A stretch of DNA of 64,000 nucleotides from Hermodice carunculata (lineage: Eukaryota; Annelida; Polychaeta; Eunicida; Amphinomidae). The stretch lies in assembly GCA_964020975.1 (NCBI GenBank), contig OZ026621.1, forward strand, positions 95,730,005 through 95,794,004. The letters run 5' to 3'. Positions 44,830 to 56,552 of this stretch are shown one piece after another. The position numbers and the translations under genes are program-made. The first letter of the stretch is position 1, and the number at the start of each line of letters is the position of its first letter. Below the pieces are notes generated by a model. The model did no database searches. It was not told the origin of the DNA and saw only the letters and a list, made by a program, of their open reading frames with translations.

Positions 44830-45341
44830 GTAAGGGATGCTTTTCAAAAGTCAGTGTGCGAAAATTACTATTTAAGTGACTGGTTGAAGTCCAGGTCTCT
44901 GAGTATTGCCAGATTATAGCATATAATAAGAAGGCAGGCCATTTTTTCTATCCGTGATTTGCTTCCTTGTGTGCAATGGTCTTAGTTCAGTGACGTCTAC
45001 AGACTTACCGTCCTCTTTTGGCCGTACAGTGCTTTACTTTCTCCCACTAGTATATTTTTTTCATGCAAAAGAGAGATCATATAGGGATACGCCCTTGTTC
45101 TCAGTTTTTTTTTTGTTTTAGCAAAAAATATATTTAAACCAAAAAGGCAGGCCATCATGCGCCCTTGCCAAAACCTGCAGTATACGCTACACGCTTAGAC
45201 AGGCAAAACAGTAGCGCCTCCCGCTGTGTGGCTTATGGTTATGTGTATTCAAGCTGTGGTCAAATACTTGTGTATTCCCCTGTTTTGAAGTCTGCGGCAT
45301 GCTACAGTGGTCATTATTAATCAGTTTAGGCATGCGCAGCG
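44830..45341. other. Gene-free stretch
   Basis: No exon or family recognised. Confidence 0.4.
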
Positions 45342-45707
45342 CATCAATGAACAGCGCATTACTTAATCGTAACTTTAAAATTTCAACGTTTAATGAGGGA
45401 GTTGATAGTTTATGTTTGGAATATTTAAAATGTTTTTCCTACGTAATTAGGTGCGCACACCGGTCTTGATAAGGTTACATAAAAGGAGGAGGCATGTGCA
45501 GAAACGACAATAAAATTGTGTTACAAATAAAAATTGAATAACAAACGCTTAATCACTTTAGATGTAACACTATTCTGAGATGAGGTTCTGAAACCAATGG
45601 CAGACAAAAAGTGTTGTAATTTTCAAATATTGCAATCTGAGGGCCAGAAGCAATGATGCCAATCAAGGAAAAAATGATTAGTGGTTGCGCGCATCAGACC
45701 ATCTTCT
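45342..45707 (+). repeat. D2 repeat, copy 1
   Basis: Matches 49719-50081 with scattered differences: 'aacagcgcattact', 'gtttaatgagggagttgata', 'caaatattgcaatctgag' and 'gcatcagaccatc'. No coding. Confidence 0.85.
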
Positions 45708-46734
45708 GCCGCAAATTTTACCAGACAGGAAACAGTGCCACCTGATGTATATAATCCGCAAGAGAAAGGACGACCTGCTCAAAGGTACCTGATAAGGAAT
45801 TGACGTTTATGCAATAGGTTTACTTTCCATAGCAGAGGTTGGGTTATTATCTGTACATACAGTGGACGCAACCGATATTGGTACGATTTAATAACTCAAG
45901 CTAGTCATAATGTGCACTGTATCTGATTGCCTTACTTCTTTCTACATACCTTCTCGCCTGTCTTGTGTGCAGGGAGAAAAGACAAAGAGTTTAATTAACT
46001 CCAAACTATTAGGCAGATTTTGGGCACCCTGGAAAAGGTCACAGCAATTAGTTGTACTCACTTTGATTGATGTAATTGTATTCTTCAGTTTTAACTAATA
46101 AGACATGTTTTACCCATTAATTGTTGTCAAATGTAGGATTCAGGTATGTGGTAATATCTTGTCAGTGTGGTGACAGGGATTTTGTGGCGCTCACTCATTG
46201 TTGTGCAGTACCCCTTGTGTGCCCCGCAGCAACAATTTTTTGTTAATGCTTACATATCAGTGTCAATGGTGGACTTTGCCACAATGTGCCTGCACTCATA
46301 AATTGTGCACATACGTGTGACACAAGAAATATCAGTGAAATTGTCTGTCATGTCTATATAAGCCAGGTTCATGTGTGATACACTTTTTATCATATGCAGT
46401 TGCCCCTCCTTTCAGAGATCACGGCTTCGCCAGCAAGAGAACCTGACTATTATGACTACATTTCTCACGTCCTTTAAAGTCACCAGGCGAAAAATGGCGT
46501 GTGTCCTAGGTGCGAAGACTAGTTAATTCTCACTTAGATAAAAACCCGCCGGTACTTTCGGACCTGTATCCACTATCGGGCAACCTTCTCCACTAAGTTC
46601 CATCTTTGACGCATTGGGGCTCTTGGCACTCAGCCTATTGCTCTTACTTATTTTTTAGCCTAAGCGCGACTTCAGTGTCTCATACAACATCCCTACTCTG
46701 GGGCCTAGAACTGGCTATTTGTCCTTGTATTTAC
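45708..46734. other. Gene-free stretch
   Basis: Interrupts the D2 order relative to copy 2. No exon recognised; the 62-codon frame at 45910-46098 is featureless. Confidence 0.4.
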
Positions 46735-47258
46735 ATTTTCAGGTAATGCTCACTCTGACAAAAGTCCCATTGTATATATTGTACATTACAGTCATTCGAC
46801 AAATTAATCATCCTTTAACACTAATTACACATATATTTTGGATACTACCTCTTCAAAATATCCAATGGGCTTGGCTGCCATTTTGAAAACAGTACATTCT
46901 GCACCCAATGATTTGTAAATAAGCAGTAGGACGATCTTAGGGGTAGGGCTTGGAAGAGGGTTATAATATATGAAACCAAAGGTATATATTTTGCAAATGT
47001 TTCAGGGCGTCAATAATGATATGATATACTCTGTGGCCACGATTAACTTTGATATCCAGATCAAATGTATTTTTGTGCGACTGTCCCCCGATCAATGCAT
47101 GAATTGCAGATTGTTCAAAATGGCGCTCACCACGTGGCGTCTGGGTGTCGTGTCGCATTTGTCTTTGTAACTAACAATGATAACTGCTTCAGACACGACC
47201 GAGTGGGCAGATTAAAATTATAATAGTAAGTAATGGTGTTTAAAAGTCTTTAATGACC
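46735..47258 (+). repeat. D3 repeat, copy 1
   Basis: Reverse complement of 53205-53735. Shared blocks include 'ggatactacctcttcaaa', 'gtggccacgattaactttga' and 'tcagacacgaccgagtgggc'. It lies between the two D2 parts, which are adjacent in the other copy. Confidence 0.8.
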
Positions 47259-47259
47259 G

Positions 47260-47499
47260 TTTCCCCGGTAACTCGGATAACGGACACCTGGAACATGGCG
47301 AAATATTAGATACCGATCACTGCAACACCGTGGCTATGCTTTTTTCACGGCCAAGGTTAACCGCCCAGACCAGTTGAAATAAAATGCTGTGTTGGAGTTG
47401 ACTTTACTGTAAAATAACCGCACACCTTGGTCAGCTTTTCAACTTGCTTACAACTTGGTTCCGGTTGATTGGAACGACCGCTTTTTTCCGGGTTGTCGC
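47260..47499 (+). repeat. D2 repeat, right part, copy 1
   Basis: Matches 50098-50340: 'cacctggaacatggcgaaat', 'gataccgatcactgca', 'tgaaataaaatgctgtgttg' and 'gttgattggaacgaccgctt'. Confidence 0.85.
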
Positions 47500-48358
47500 C
47501 TGCGGTGCATGGAACTGTAAACTCACTTACAATAGATCTATTCCATTTTCGCTAACTTCGCTGATACCACTAATCCGAGAAGATAAAAACGCAATGCTAA
47601 TATAAAAATTTACATAGGTTTTATAGGAACCATGTCCAAAATAGTAACATTGAAACTTTAATTAAGTGCTTAAAATGCACAAACTGTGAACAATTGCAGA
47701 TGTGATAATACTTACAGTCAGAATAGTTGTTTCTAAGTCCATTGTGACATTAGTCCAACAGTATTTTGAATTTAAAGTTTGTGCGTGGTTTGCCAAAGAT
47801 TTCATCGAAAACAAACCAACCCGCAATAAGGTTAGATGCCTTGCATTCTTATCATGGAAGCTTTTAAATAACATTTTCTTGTTTTGTCAATATCTTGCAT
47901 GTCAGTTAAACGATCCAGCTATACACAATGACTTAAGTGGATACGGTCACTCTATGCATTCTTATCATGGAAGCTTTTAAATAGCATTTTCTTGTTTTGT
48001 CAAAATCTTGCATGTCAGTTAAACGATCCAGCTATACACAATGACTTAAGTGGATACGGTCATTCTATGCATTAAGGGGCCGGGAATAGCATTTTTACAG
48101 AATACGTGTAATTGTTTAAAAGTGCTCATTTGACTGTGAAGTAAGTGCAATACTTTGCACAGGTATTCATATTCCTATGTGCATTACCAAAACGTCCTCT
48201 GAAAAGTACTGAAAGAAGTTAATTTGCTTCATGACGCAGATAAACAACTTTGTTTATCAACAGGACTATGCACACATTATAAATGGAGAGACGTCAAGGT
48301 TTATTGTTGATTGCTAAAAGGAAACAGAAGATGTAAATGACTGCAAACACTAAGATGT

Positions 48359-48414
<56 letters not shown>

Positions 48415-49330
48415 TGCTGAACCCGTTATATTTTAGTCAAAATGATCACCACCTGATCGGTTGGACGCACCCCCTCCCTATAAAATAAAATAACTGTGGA
48501 GCAGGAGTGAAGGAACATCACTTTTTTCTAATTCTAGGTCCCAATTCAACATGACAGTATGATACTCCTCCTTAGGTCTGCTCCTTTCACTGTACATACG
48601 TGCTCACCATCACTGTAGCGTTCTGTACTTAAAATTCTTTCTTTTTGTAGTCGACGGTGCATGTAAATTGAATGTTACTGAAATTTACATGATTTTGTCT
48701 GTGGTGGTTCTCGTAGGAAGCACTGTGAGCCACATGTATATAAGACGTGGATCCAATTATATAACAAATGGACTAAAATTATTAGTCATGACGTTACTTT
48801 GTAATTATGTCGGTGTGCCAACACAGACATATTGTTTTTGATAAGAATTCTTTCTTTCCTTCTTTCTTTCTTTCTCTACAGGAAAATGTTTCTGACATTT
48901 CATATGAAAACTGTTATACGTAGAAACTCAAAACTTGGCATGATTATACTTCCATACATAAGGTCATGAATTTTCGTAAAGAGGTTCAACGGTTTTGAAA
49001 ATTATGCAAATTAGGGTCATTTGAAAATTGAAATCTTGAACATCTCCAAAACTATTATAGAACATGAAACCAATCCAACCTCAAGTAATATGTTTGTGAC
49101 ACTGCACATCTTTGTAATTTATATGTAGCCTCTAAAGGTCAAACATCAAGGTCTTTTGGACCTTGAAATTCTCGTCTGGCTATGACTCGGTCAATTTTTA
49201 TCCAATTTTGATCATGTTGCACTCAAATTGTAGCTATTGTAAAACTGCACATTTCTGTAATTTAAATGTGACCGCCAAAGGTCCAGGTTATTTGGACCTT
49301 TGACATTTTTACCTAGCCATAACTCTGTCT
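47500..49330 (+). repeat. D1 element, copy 2
   Basis: Direct copy of 35656-37500, with its own CA tract (48360-48412). Internally it carries a ~113-bp tandem duplication (47844-48073, starting 'gcattcttatcatggaagct') absent from copy 1. It has only about two of the ~140-bp units at its right end. Confidence 0.85.
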
Positions 49331-49630
49331 TTGAACCTTTACTGATTAAACACCGACCACGATTGGTATGAAGTTTCTTTTTAATAAAGTTGTTGAACAT
49401 AAATAAGAATAATGCGGCAAATATATATTTTATTTCCATGTACGTGTGTGTAAAAGAAAGTCCGGTAGCTGGACCAACACTAGTGTGTACCTCACCGGCC
49501 CGTGGAAAGTCCGAAAGATACGCAAGCTCATCTCATGTCCATGTATTTTTAACATGCCCGACACAATCTCAGGGTGTTTCAGGACGTCGGACACCCGCTA
49601 AATTCAAGCCCTGTGTGTATATAAAAAAAA

Positions 49631-49669
<39 letters not shown>

Positions 49670-49718
49670 AAAAATAAAACTTGCCACACACCCTGACTTC
49701 AGCAGCCCGTGTTTCAAT
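49331..49718. other. Linker with (TA)n
   Basis: Contains (TA)n at 49635-49666. No exon recognised; the 95-codon frame at 49390-49677 ends in the microsatellite. Confidence 0.45.
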
Positions 49719-50340
49719 CATCAATAAACAGCGCATTACTTTACAGTAACTATAAAATTTCGACGTTTAATGAGGGAGTTGATAGTTTATATTTGGAATA
49801 TTTAAAATGTTTTTCGTATGCACGTGGTTAGGTGCGCACACTGGTCTTGAAAAGGTTACATGAAAGGAGGCGGCATGTACAAAAACAAGAATAAAATTAA
49901 ATTAAAAATTGAATAATATATGCTTTGTCATTTTAGATGTTACGCTATTCGGAGATGAGCTTCTGAAACCAATCACAGACAAAAGCCTTGTAATTTTCAA
50001 ATATTGCAATCTGAGAGCCAGAAGCAATGATGCAAATGAATGTAAAAATGATTAGAGGTTGCGCGTATCAGACCATCGTCTTTTACGAATAAGTTGACGA
50101 CCGTATTCCTGGTAACTGGGAGAACAGACACCTGGAACATGGCGAAATATTAGATACCGATCACTGCACCACCGTGGCTATGCTTTTTCACGGCCAAGGT
50201 TAACACGCCCAGACAAGTTGAAATAAAATGCTGTGTTTGAGTTGACTTTACTCTAAAATAGCGGCACACGTTGGTCAGCTTTTCAACTTACTTACAACTT
50301 GGTTACGGTTGATTGGAACGACCGCTTTTCTCCAGGTGGT
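49719..50340 (+). repeat. D2 repeat, copy 2 (uninterrupted)
   Basis: 49719-50081 matches 45342-45707 and 50098-50340 matches 47260-47499. Here the two parts are only ~16 bp apart, so this copy shows the contiguous state. Confidence 0.85.
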
Positions 50341-50919
50341 CGTCTGTGGGGTGATTTTGCTGGTCGTTGGTCGCGTGTTGCTGGTGGTTCAGGGCTGTCT
50401 GACAGAACTGGAGTACTGTAGCAAAATTTTGCTTCACAGTTGAAAAATAAAACAGAATTTAACCAAAATAAGTGTTTCTCGTGTGAAGAAGTTGAGAAAA
50501 AGCTCCAAGACATCAAAATTTCTCTACAGATATTTCCAGTTGGACAGCATTGTCGTCGTTCGTGTCAGATTATTTAACATTGTAAAAGCGCCCGTGCAGC
50601 ATTGTGGTCGTTCGTGTCGGGCCATTTCACATTGCAGAAGCGCCCGTGCGAAGGACTGACTGGTTGATTGGTCTTGCTTGGTTGAAATTATCCCTCGAAT
50701 CCTAGGGTATGGATCTCAGTCTTCTTAATTGTCTCTTAAAAGCAGACAAAGTTGGTGCAGATACCACGTCTTCAGGCAAATGGTCTGCAAACTCTTTCTT
50801 TTAAGACGTAGAAATGCTATAAGGGGAGATGAAAACTGGTCGTTTTGACTAGGTGGTCTCCCAACCCCGGGGACTGGGGTCGGTAACTGCAGGTACTACT
50901 GTACCATTATTAACATGCA
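50341..50919. other. Gene-free stretch
   Basis: A short direct repeat 'gcattgtggtcgttcgtgtc' or close is present at 50547-50572 and 50599-50624. Nothing else. Confidence 0.4.
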
Positions 50920-51421
50920 GAACCTGCCATGGTATATCAAAGAGAGTGAATGTAAGACCATTTTCAAAAATAAGGTGAAATCATTATCGATGCATGAGAT
51001 GGGAGTACTGGAGAGTGACTGATTTATTCATTATCCTATTGTTATAAAAATGATGCCCTTAGTGTTTATATTTATTTATTTATATATATTTGTTTATTGA
51101 AAATTCAGATCAGTCTTTTAAATCACCAATAAATAAAGCATTTAGCTACAAACCTATGCAAAGCAGCTTCTGACTTCACACTTGCTACTTTCATGCTGTG
51201 GTCCATCATGAAAATAATCCAAGGCAAGATTCCATAGGCTTTTGGTGCGCCCATTTCATGCATCATAGCTTGATGTGCTTTCAGCAAATATATTGCATCA
51301 TGCTGGCATATGTGTCCTAATATACATGTATTTTATAGAAGTTTTGTATTTTAGTATGTCAATATTGTACACTCTTTTCATGTGCATAACCAAAATATTA
51401 TCAATCAATCAATCAATCAAC
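50920..51421 (+). mobile_element. Probable LINE 3' end with (AATC)n tail
   Basis: The reading NLPWYIKESECKTIFKNKVK at ~50925-50985 matches the 'lWN.LP..IK.S....FK..LK' end of CR1/Rex/L2 ORF2 proteins. About 430 bp of AT-rich 3' UTR follow, then AATCAATCAATC (51400-51420). 5' truncated. Confidence 0.45.
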
Positions 51422-53204
51422 ATTCAGTGATAAAAGTTAAGTCGTTTAGGCTTAGTCAATATTTTTCCTGTTGCTTTTTTACAGAAAATACACAACTTAC
51501 TAATTGCAGGATATTTTATCTGTTAATGATGCACGAATTATAAAAGTGATGAATATATGGTAAACATTCTCTAAAGCGTTACATGTATCAATACGAAAAT
51601 TGTCTTATCTTAACTGATAACATGGTAATGGTCTTTTTTACATTTATTTTTCACTAATTTTTGCTAATTTCAATCAGATTTGTTACAGTCTGAAGGAAAA
51701 TAGCCAAATCAGTACAATAATGTTTGAATGCTTGGATTTCGTCAACCATGTCAAAGCAAGAATTTCCAATAAGAAATCACCCAAATCCATCATTTTGCTT
51801 GGACAAATTCGAAATTTTCCGAGGGGGGGGGGATGTCCCCAGACGCCCCGGCCTGTCTTCGGGCGCTCCCTTTGAGCCATTGAAAAAATTATGTACTTTT
51901 TTGGGCCACTGGGATCTCTGACTGAGTTTCCAGCACTGGCCTGGGTCGATCAATTTTTATTAGGGAAAGGCGGCTTGAAAGTAGTTTTTTTGGTTCCATT
52001 AATTTTGGGCTTGGGCCTTTTTAGCAGGGTCTGTCAGGTTACCGGAACCACACATATATTTTTGTTAGGCTTTAGATAGCTTGGACATTTGTTCAAACAT
52101 GTTTAAAATGGATGTTCTTTCCACTTTTATACATTAAATCTTTTGACGTCAGTTTAATTTGTTACCTGGGCACAGCAGGAGGCACTTGTTCCATAAAATT
52201 ATCAAGCCAGGGTCCCTAAAGCGATCCACAGCCTGTGTGACGTCACATCACGTTAACTTGGGCCGGGGAAAGAGCATAACTGCATAGCCACGGTTGTTTG
52301 GTGATACAGCATAGGCTATGCCATAACCATACTCATAACCATAGCCATAGCCATTGCTATAGGCTCCATTGAAAGATTTTATCGCGAAAGTGGCCTTTAT
52401 TTTGCAGCAAAGTCAACTCAAGAAACATTTAATTTCAACTTGTCTGGAGCTTTCACTTGGACCGGGAAACAGCATAGCAACACAAAGTTCAATACAGAAG
52501 GCATAGCCATGGGTGTTTGGTGACACAGAATAGCCCCGGTTGTTCGGTGACCATTATAATCAATGGGGATGGTTGAAATACCAATAAATTACGCGCATAC
52601 CTTACACTTAAAAATCCAAATTTTAGAAGAGAGAAATACCTTGATTTCAGGATACTGATATTTAAACGCAGAAATTTTCAAAACTGAGAATTAGTGCCCA
52701 TGACCTCCAAATTGAATAAGGGCAAATACAACAAAACACCCCGACAGAAAAGATAATACAATTTCTGCACACATGCCGCAGTAGAAAATAAGTTTCACTT
52801 TATGTTAGGATATGATCTATTTGCTGCAGAATGCCAAACATTTCTTGCTTCTTTGGAAAGATACAGCTTTGATTCTTTATCCATGCACGAACAATTCAAA
52901 TTTCTTATGTCTGGGGCCACTTTATTATCAAACAGGTGTTCCGGTTTGTGAATAAAGAAAGCTATTGAACTAAGACAACAAAAACCATTGGGTAGAAGAT
53001 AATGTAGATGTTTAATTGTTTTGTTTTTATTTGTTGTTGTTTTTTTCTTTTTTACTTTTGGTGTTGTGTTTTGATCATTACAAGTTATACAGTCTCGAGA
53101 CCTGTGGCGAGCACCTCGACGCAGCCCAGGATCTGTAGTTTATCTCTGCAAGGCCTGCCAGATCTGGCGGGCCTTAAGCAATAAAGATGTTGGCATAATA
53201 TTTT
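51422..53204. other. Gene-free stretch
   Basis: Contains a CRE-like TGACGTCA (52238-52245), tandem 'ataaccatagccat' words (52320-52365) and repeated 'ggttgtttggtgatacag' modules (52290, 52505 and 52530). A G9 run lies at 51823-51831. No exon recognised. Confidence 0.45.
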
Positions 53205-53735
53205 CCTAGGTTCTAGGTGTCTGTTCTCCAAGTTACCAGGGCAAATGGTCATTCAGGTACTTTTAACACATGACTTACTATCTCAGCTTTAATCTGCCGC
53301 CTGGGTTGTGTCTGAAGCAATTATCATCGTCAGTTACAAATCCAAATGCGACACGATATCTCAAACCGGCAAATCATGCACCATTTTGAACATGAGTCAA
53401 AGCATTGTGGGACAATCGCACAAAAGTGCAGTTGGCTTAGAGTTGATCTGGATATCAAAGTGAATCGTGGCCACAGCATATATCAATATATTATACCCCC
53501 CCCCCCCCCATCGTCCAAATACTATATCCTCATTTACAAACTATTGTGTGTGGAATCTGCGATTTTTAAAATGGCACCCAAGTTTGTGGGTTAGTCCCGA
53601 TTCGATACTTTGAAGAGGTAGTATCCAAAATATATGTGTGATCAATGTTTACGAAAGGTAGTTTGTCAAATGAATGTAATGTAACATGTATAATGGGACC
53701 TTTCCAGAGTGAGCATGACCTAAAAATGTAAATAC
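53205..53735 (-). repeat. D3 repeat, copy 2 (inverted)
   Basis: Inverted counterpart of 46735-47258 plus its 'ggtaact...cacct' edge. A C11 run (53498-53509) interrupts it. It ends where LINE-B copy 1 begins. Confidence 0.8.
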
Positions 53736-53741
53736 AACGGC

Positions 53742-54785
53742 TTGAAATTACCAGCCTCACAGAATGAAATGGGTAGGTGGATTCTGGTGGCGCCACCATG
53801 TACGGCAGCTGAAGTGGTTTTGGGGGAATTGGGTCGGAGAGCTGTTACAGATAGAATCGGCAAAGCCAAATTAAATTTCTGGGAATATTTACAAACATTT
53901 AGTGAAGACAAATGGTGCAGGAAAATATCCATGGAGGTAGTAAAAGCACAAACAAAATGGGTCCAAAATATAAACAAATTAGCAGAAAAAACATGATTTG
54001 AAAGGTTTAGACAAAGTGTATGAATGGAAGTCATACATTAAAAAACAGTTGCAGAGGGATGGCGAGTAAAATGGAAAGAAGGGGTGAACGATAAAAGTAC
54101 TCTAAAAGCTTACAAAGTTTTAGACAAATCAAAAAGGCGCACATGCTGGGATGAAGGGCAGGGATCTAAACTTTTGTTCCAAAGTAGGGCGGGGGTTATC
54201 AACTTGGAGAACAGACGTCAGAAATGGACACATGGTAGTAATCGGAAATATTGTTTGCACACAGCAGACATGATGAGACTGTAGATCACTGGCAACTGTG
54301 GTGTGATGCATACAGGAAAATGAGAGAAAATTTATTCAGAACTTGGCAGAATAAAGACTACCACTGTACGGGCTTAGGGGAAATAAGGGGACTTGAAGGG
54401 GAGGGCCGTGTTGCTGGTTTCTGTGCTTGAAAGAGATTTTCCAGGGTGTAAGCAGGGTATTAAAACTGTACAAGACTACCTGCTAGGCTGCTTGGATAAA
54501 ATGAGGGAAATGCTAGAATGGGAAGAAAACAGGGTTAACTAACGAGTGAAAAGGGGGTATGGACGTGAAGGGTGGTAGCCCTTTTCAGGGCTGCTATGCT
54601 GTAGGTGCAGGCCATGGAATGCCTGAGCCTTAGAGGTGGGGATAGGGACAAAGGGCAGGGTATACTGTAACCGGGCATTCCACCATTGGGGAAATTACCG
54701 GGAACAGGGGGCTTCCATTGCTGTAAGGGAGTATGTGGGGCCCTCACGCCTCGGCTCTGCGCCTGCTTCTATTTCTTCTTTTCGG
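53742..54785 (+). mobile_element. LINE-B copy 1 (5' truncated)
   Basis: The first frame (53742-53996) has AAEVVLGELGRRAVTDRIGK and KWVQNINKLAEK, aligned with QTRWVKDINKLAERY of LINE-B copy 2. Next, 54246-54310 holds a Cys/His knuckle reading DETVDHWQLWCDAYRKM. The 3' UTR (54540-54785) shares 'aatgcctgagcc', 'gggaaatt' and 'gtaagggagtatgtggggcc' with copy 2. The post-RT part of ORF2 is present, broken by stops and frame changes. It ends directly at the stop side of the helix-hairpin-helix ORF. Confidence 0.8.
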
Positions 54786-54790
54786 ACTAT

Positions 54791-55135
54791 TCAATTTCTG
54801 CTGTATTCTTCCTGCTTCACAGAAAGCTTTTTCACATCGGACTGAGATGCCTCCAATGTCTGAAGAAGTGAATTTTGGTCCAATCGCATGGCACTCAACA
54901 GTTGAAACAGATCTTGGAGAGTTGGTTGGACAGCCACTGTTGGAAATTCAAATGTAATTATGCCTTGATTGACACAATCTTGCCAGTCAACACCCGTGAT
55001 CTGTTCTACATGTACTTTTAAATGTCCTCCTTTTTGTGTGCGTAGTTCTATAATTTTCTCTGCATGAGCTTCACCAATCCCATACAGATTGTTTAATTCT
55101 TCTTTAGACGCTGTATTTATATGTATTGTAGGCAT
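54791..55135 (-). CDS. Helix-hairpin-helix (ComEA-like) ORF, 114 aa
   Basis: ATG at 55135 with A at -3. Residues 4-60 form a ComEA-type HhH: INTASKEELNNLYGIGEAHA, then KIIELRTQKGGHLK and EQITGVDW. The first hairpin is GIG, followed by a second, weaker helix pair. HhH motifs bind DNA backbone non-specifically. Residues ~75-110 are a Leu/Gln/Ser-rich helix (DLFQLLSAMRLDQNSLLQTL). The reading is intact. A LINE sits immediately downstream, so the natural C-terminus may be lost. It could be a host gene driven from ~56.55 kb, or the N-terminal (gag-like) part of a retroelement; the two are not separated here. Confidence 0.6.
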   Translation of the reverse strand: MPTIHINTASKEELNNLYGIGEAHAEKIIELRTQKGGHLKVHVEQITGVDWQDCVNQGIITFEFPTVAVQPTLQDLFQLLSAMRLDQNSLLQTLEASQSDVKKLSVKQEEYSRN

Positions 55136-55259
55136 TGTGCCACCAATTTGTTTATCAATTTACTTGACACCAACAATCGCCCACCAGGACCTAACTTCTA
55201 CTAAGTGCTAAGCCAGAGATATTCTGACCTATTGGCATTTTAGGTCTATAATGTTCAAA
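55136..55259. other. 5' flank of the HhH ORF
   Basis: No clear acceptor; 'gaagttag' at ~55191 is a weak candidate. Confidence 0.3.
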
Positions 55260-55308
55260 ATGAATGAATGAATGAATGAATGAATAAATGAATAAATGAA
55301 TAAATGAA

Positions 55309-55391
<83 letters not shown>

Positions 55392-55392
55392 A
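55260..55392. repeat. (GAAT)n-(AAAT)n microsatellite
   Basis: Six AATG units grade through mixed units into about 20 AATA units. Confidence 0.97.
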
Positions 55393-55679
55393 ATAATCTC
55401 TTTCCAGGCAGTTTGTGTGTCTGTTGTTAAATGTAAATCTAGCCAGAATACAATCCGACCTGAATTTACAAGCAGCTTACTGTATTATTTGCTTGGAAAT
55501 CCTCAGCACTTGTTGTCTTTGGGTGAAACCACGTATGACCTACTTTACATGCAGTCATGAAATACTATTTTCCCAAAAGCAATCTGAAGTTTAAGTTCCA
55601 AGAACTCTCAGTATTTCGGTCACTTGAGCTATAATTGAGCTGTTGAAAATATCCTAAGTTTAGCTTCAATCCACCAAAG

Positions 55680-55725
<46 letters not shown>

Positions 55726-56404
55726 ATATTTATAGTCCTTTGTTTCTGCATACACACAAGAGCTGCCTGTTAAAAATGGCGGGAAATTCAAACACAGTCT
55801 CAAACAATTCAAATCTGGACCAAGAAAAACAATTGATCTCTAGCCAATTACAGTGTTTGGAGACATAAAGAATAATTTTGGACACGGGGCTAACACAATG
55901 TTTTTGTGTACCTGTGTACCATTCCCTAATTTTTTCCACTGCCCTTGAACAAATGTAAGCACTAACTGAGAATACCCTTAAAGTCACAACTCACGTCAAT
56001 TACCTGCCAGACTTTTTTTTCCATCAGCTTTCAATCAGTAATTAGTTGTGTGTACACCATATCAGCCTACTTTTCCCAAACAACGACTTCTTTTTTCCCC
56101 CCGACAATCACTGGATTTTGCCCAGTTGACACAGTCAATTTTCCGAATGTGTTTCTAGAAAAGAAATCAAATGCACGTTTTTTTCCTTACACTTAATTAC
56201 TCTGAACTTCATTTGTCCAGAAACTGAACTCAGCTGAAATTTACACACAGCTGAAACATTTGCATAAATTAAATTTTCCTGGATCACAGTCAAGAAGACA
56301 AATCAGCTGAAAATTACACAGCTGATCGTATATAATTCACATTGTAAATGTCAATCAGATAATTAAACCACTTCTGGTACCATTTGTTGTGCCATTGCAC
56401 TTAC
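55393..56404. other. Probable intron or gene-free stretch
   Basis: Contains (GA)n at 55683-55722 and an E2F-like GGCGGGAAA at 55778-55786. If the first exon at 56405 belongs to the HhH gene, this is its first intron. Confidence 0.4.
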
Positions 56405-56552
56405 CTGATCACAGTTCTCTCGCTGTGTGTCTTCTGCCAGGTGACGTGAATGGGCGTAGACTTCTCACAACACGTCTATTCCTTTTCAAAGTTCGTAGAA
56501 AAAGCCCTGTGCCCTGTTGCCTCACTTACGACCCAAGCATGGTACTTCCGGT
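56405..56552 (-). promoter_or_regulatory. Candidate promoter and non-coding first exon
   Basis: On the minus strand an ETS site (ACCGGAAGT, 56552-56544) is followed by ~140 bp of higher-GC sequence, including 'cacgtcacc' (half CRE), and then a consensus donor GATCAG|gtaagt at 56405/56404. A YY1-like 'caagatggcc' lies upstream (56670-56679, plus strand). ETS plus YY1 without TATA is typical of housekeeping-type animal promoters. The nearest minus-strand coding sequence is the HhH ORF. Confidence 0.4.
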
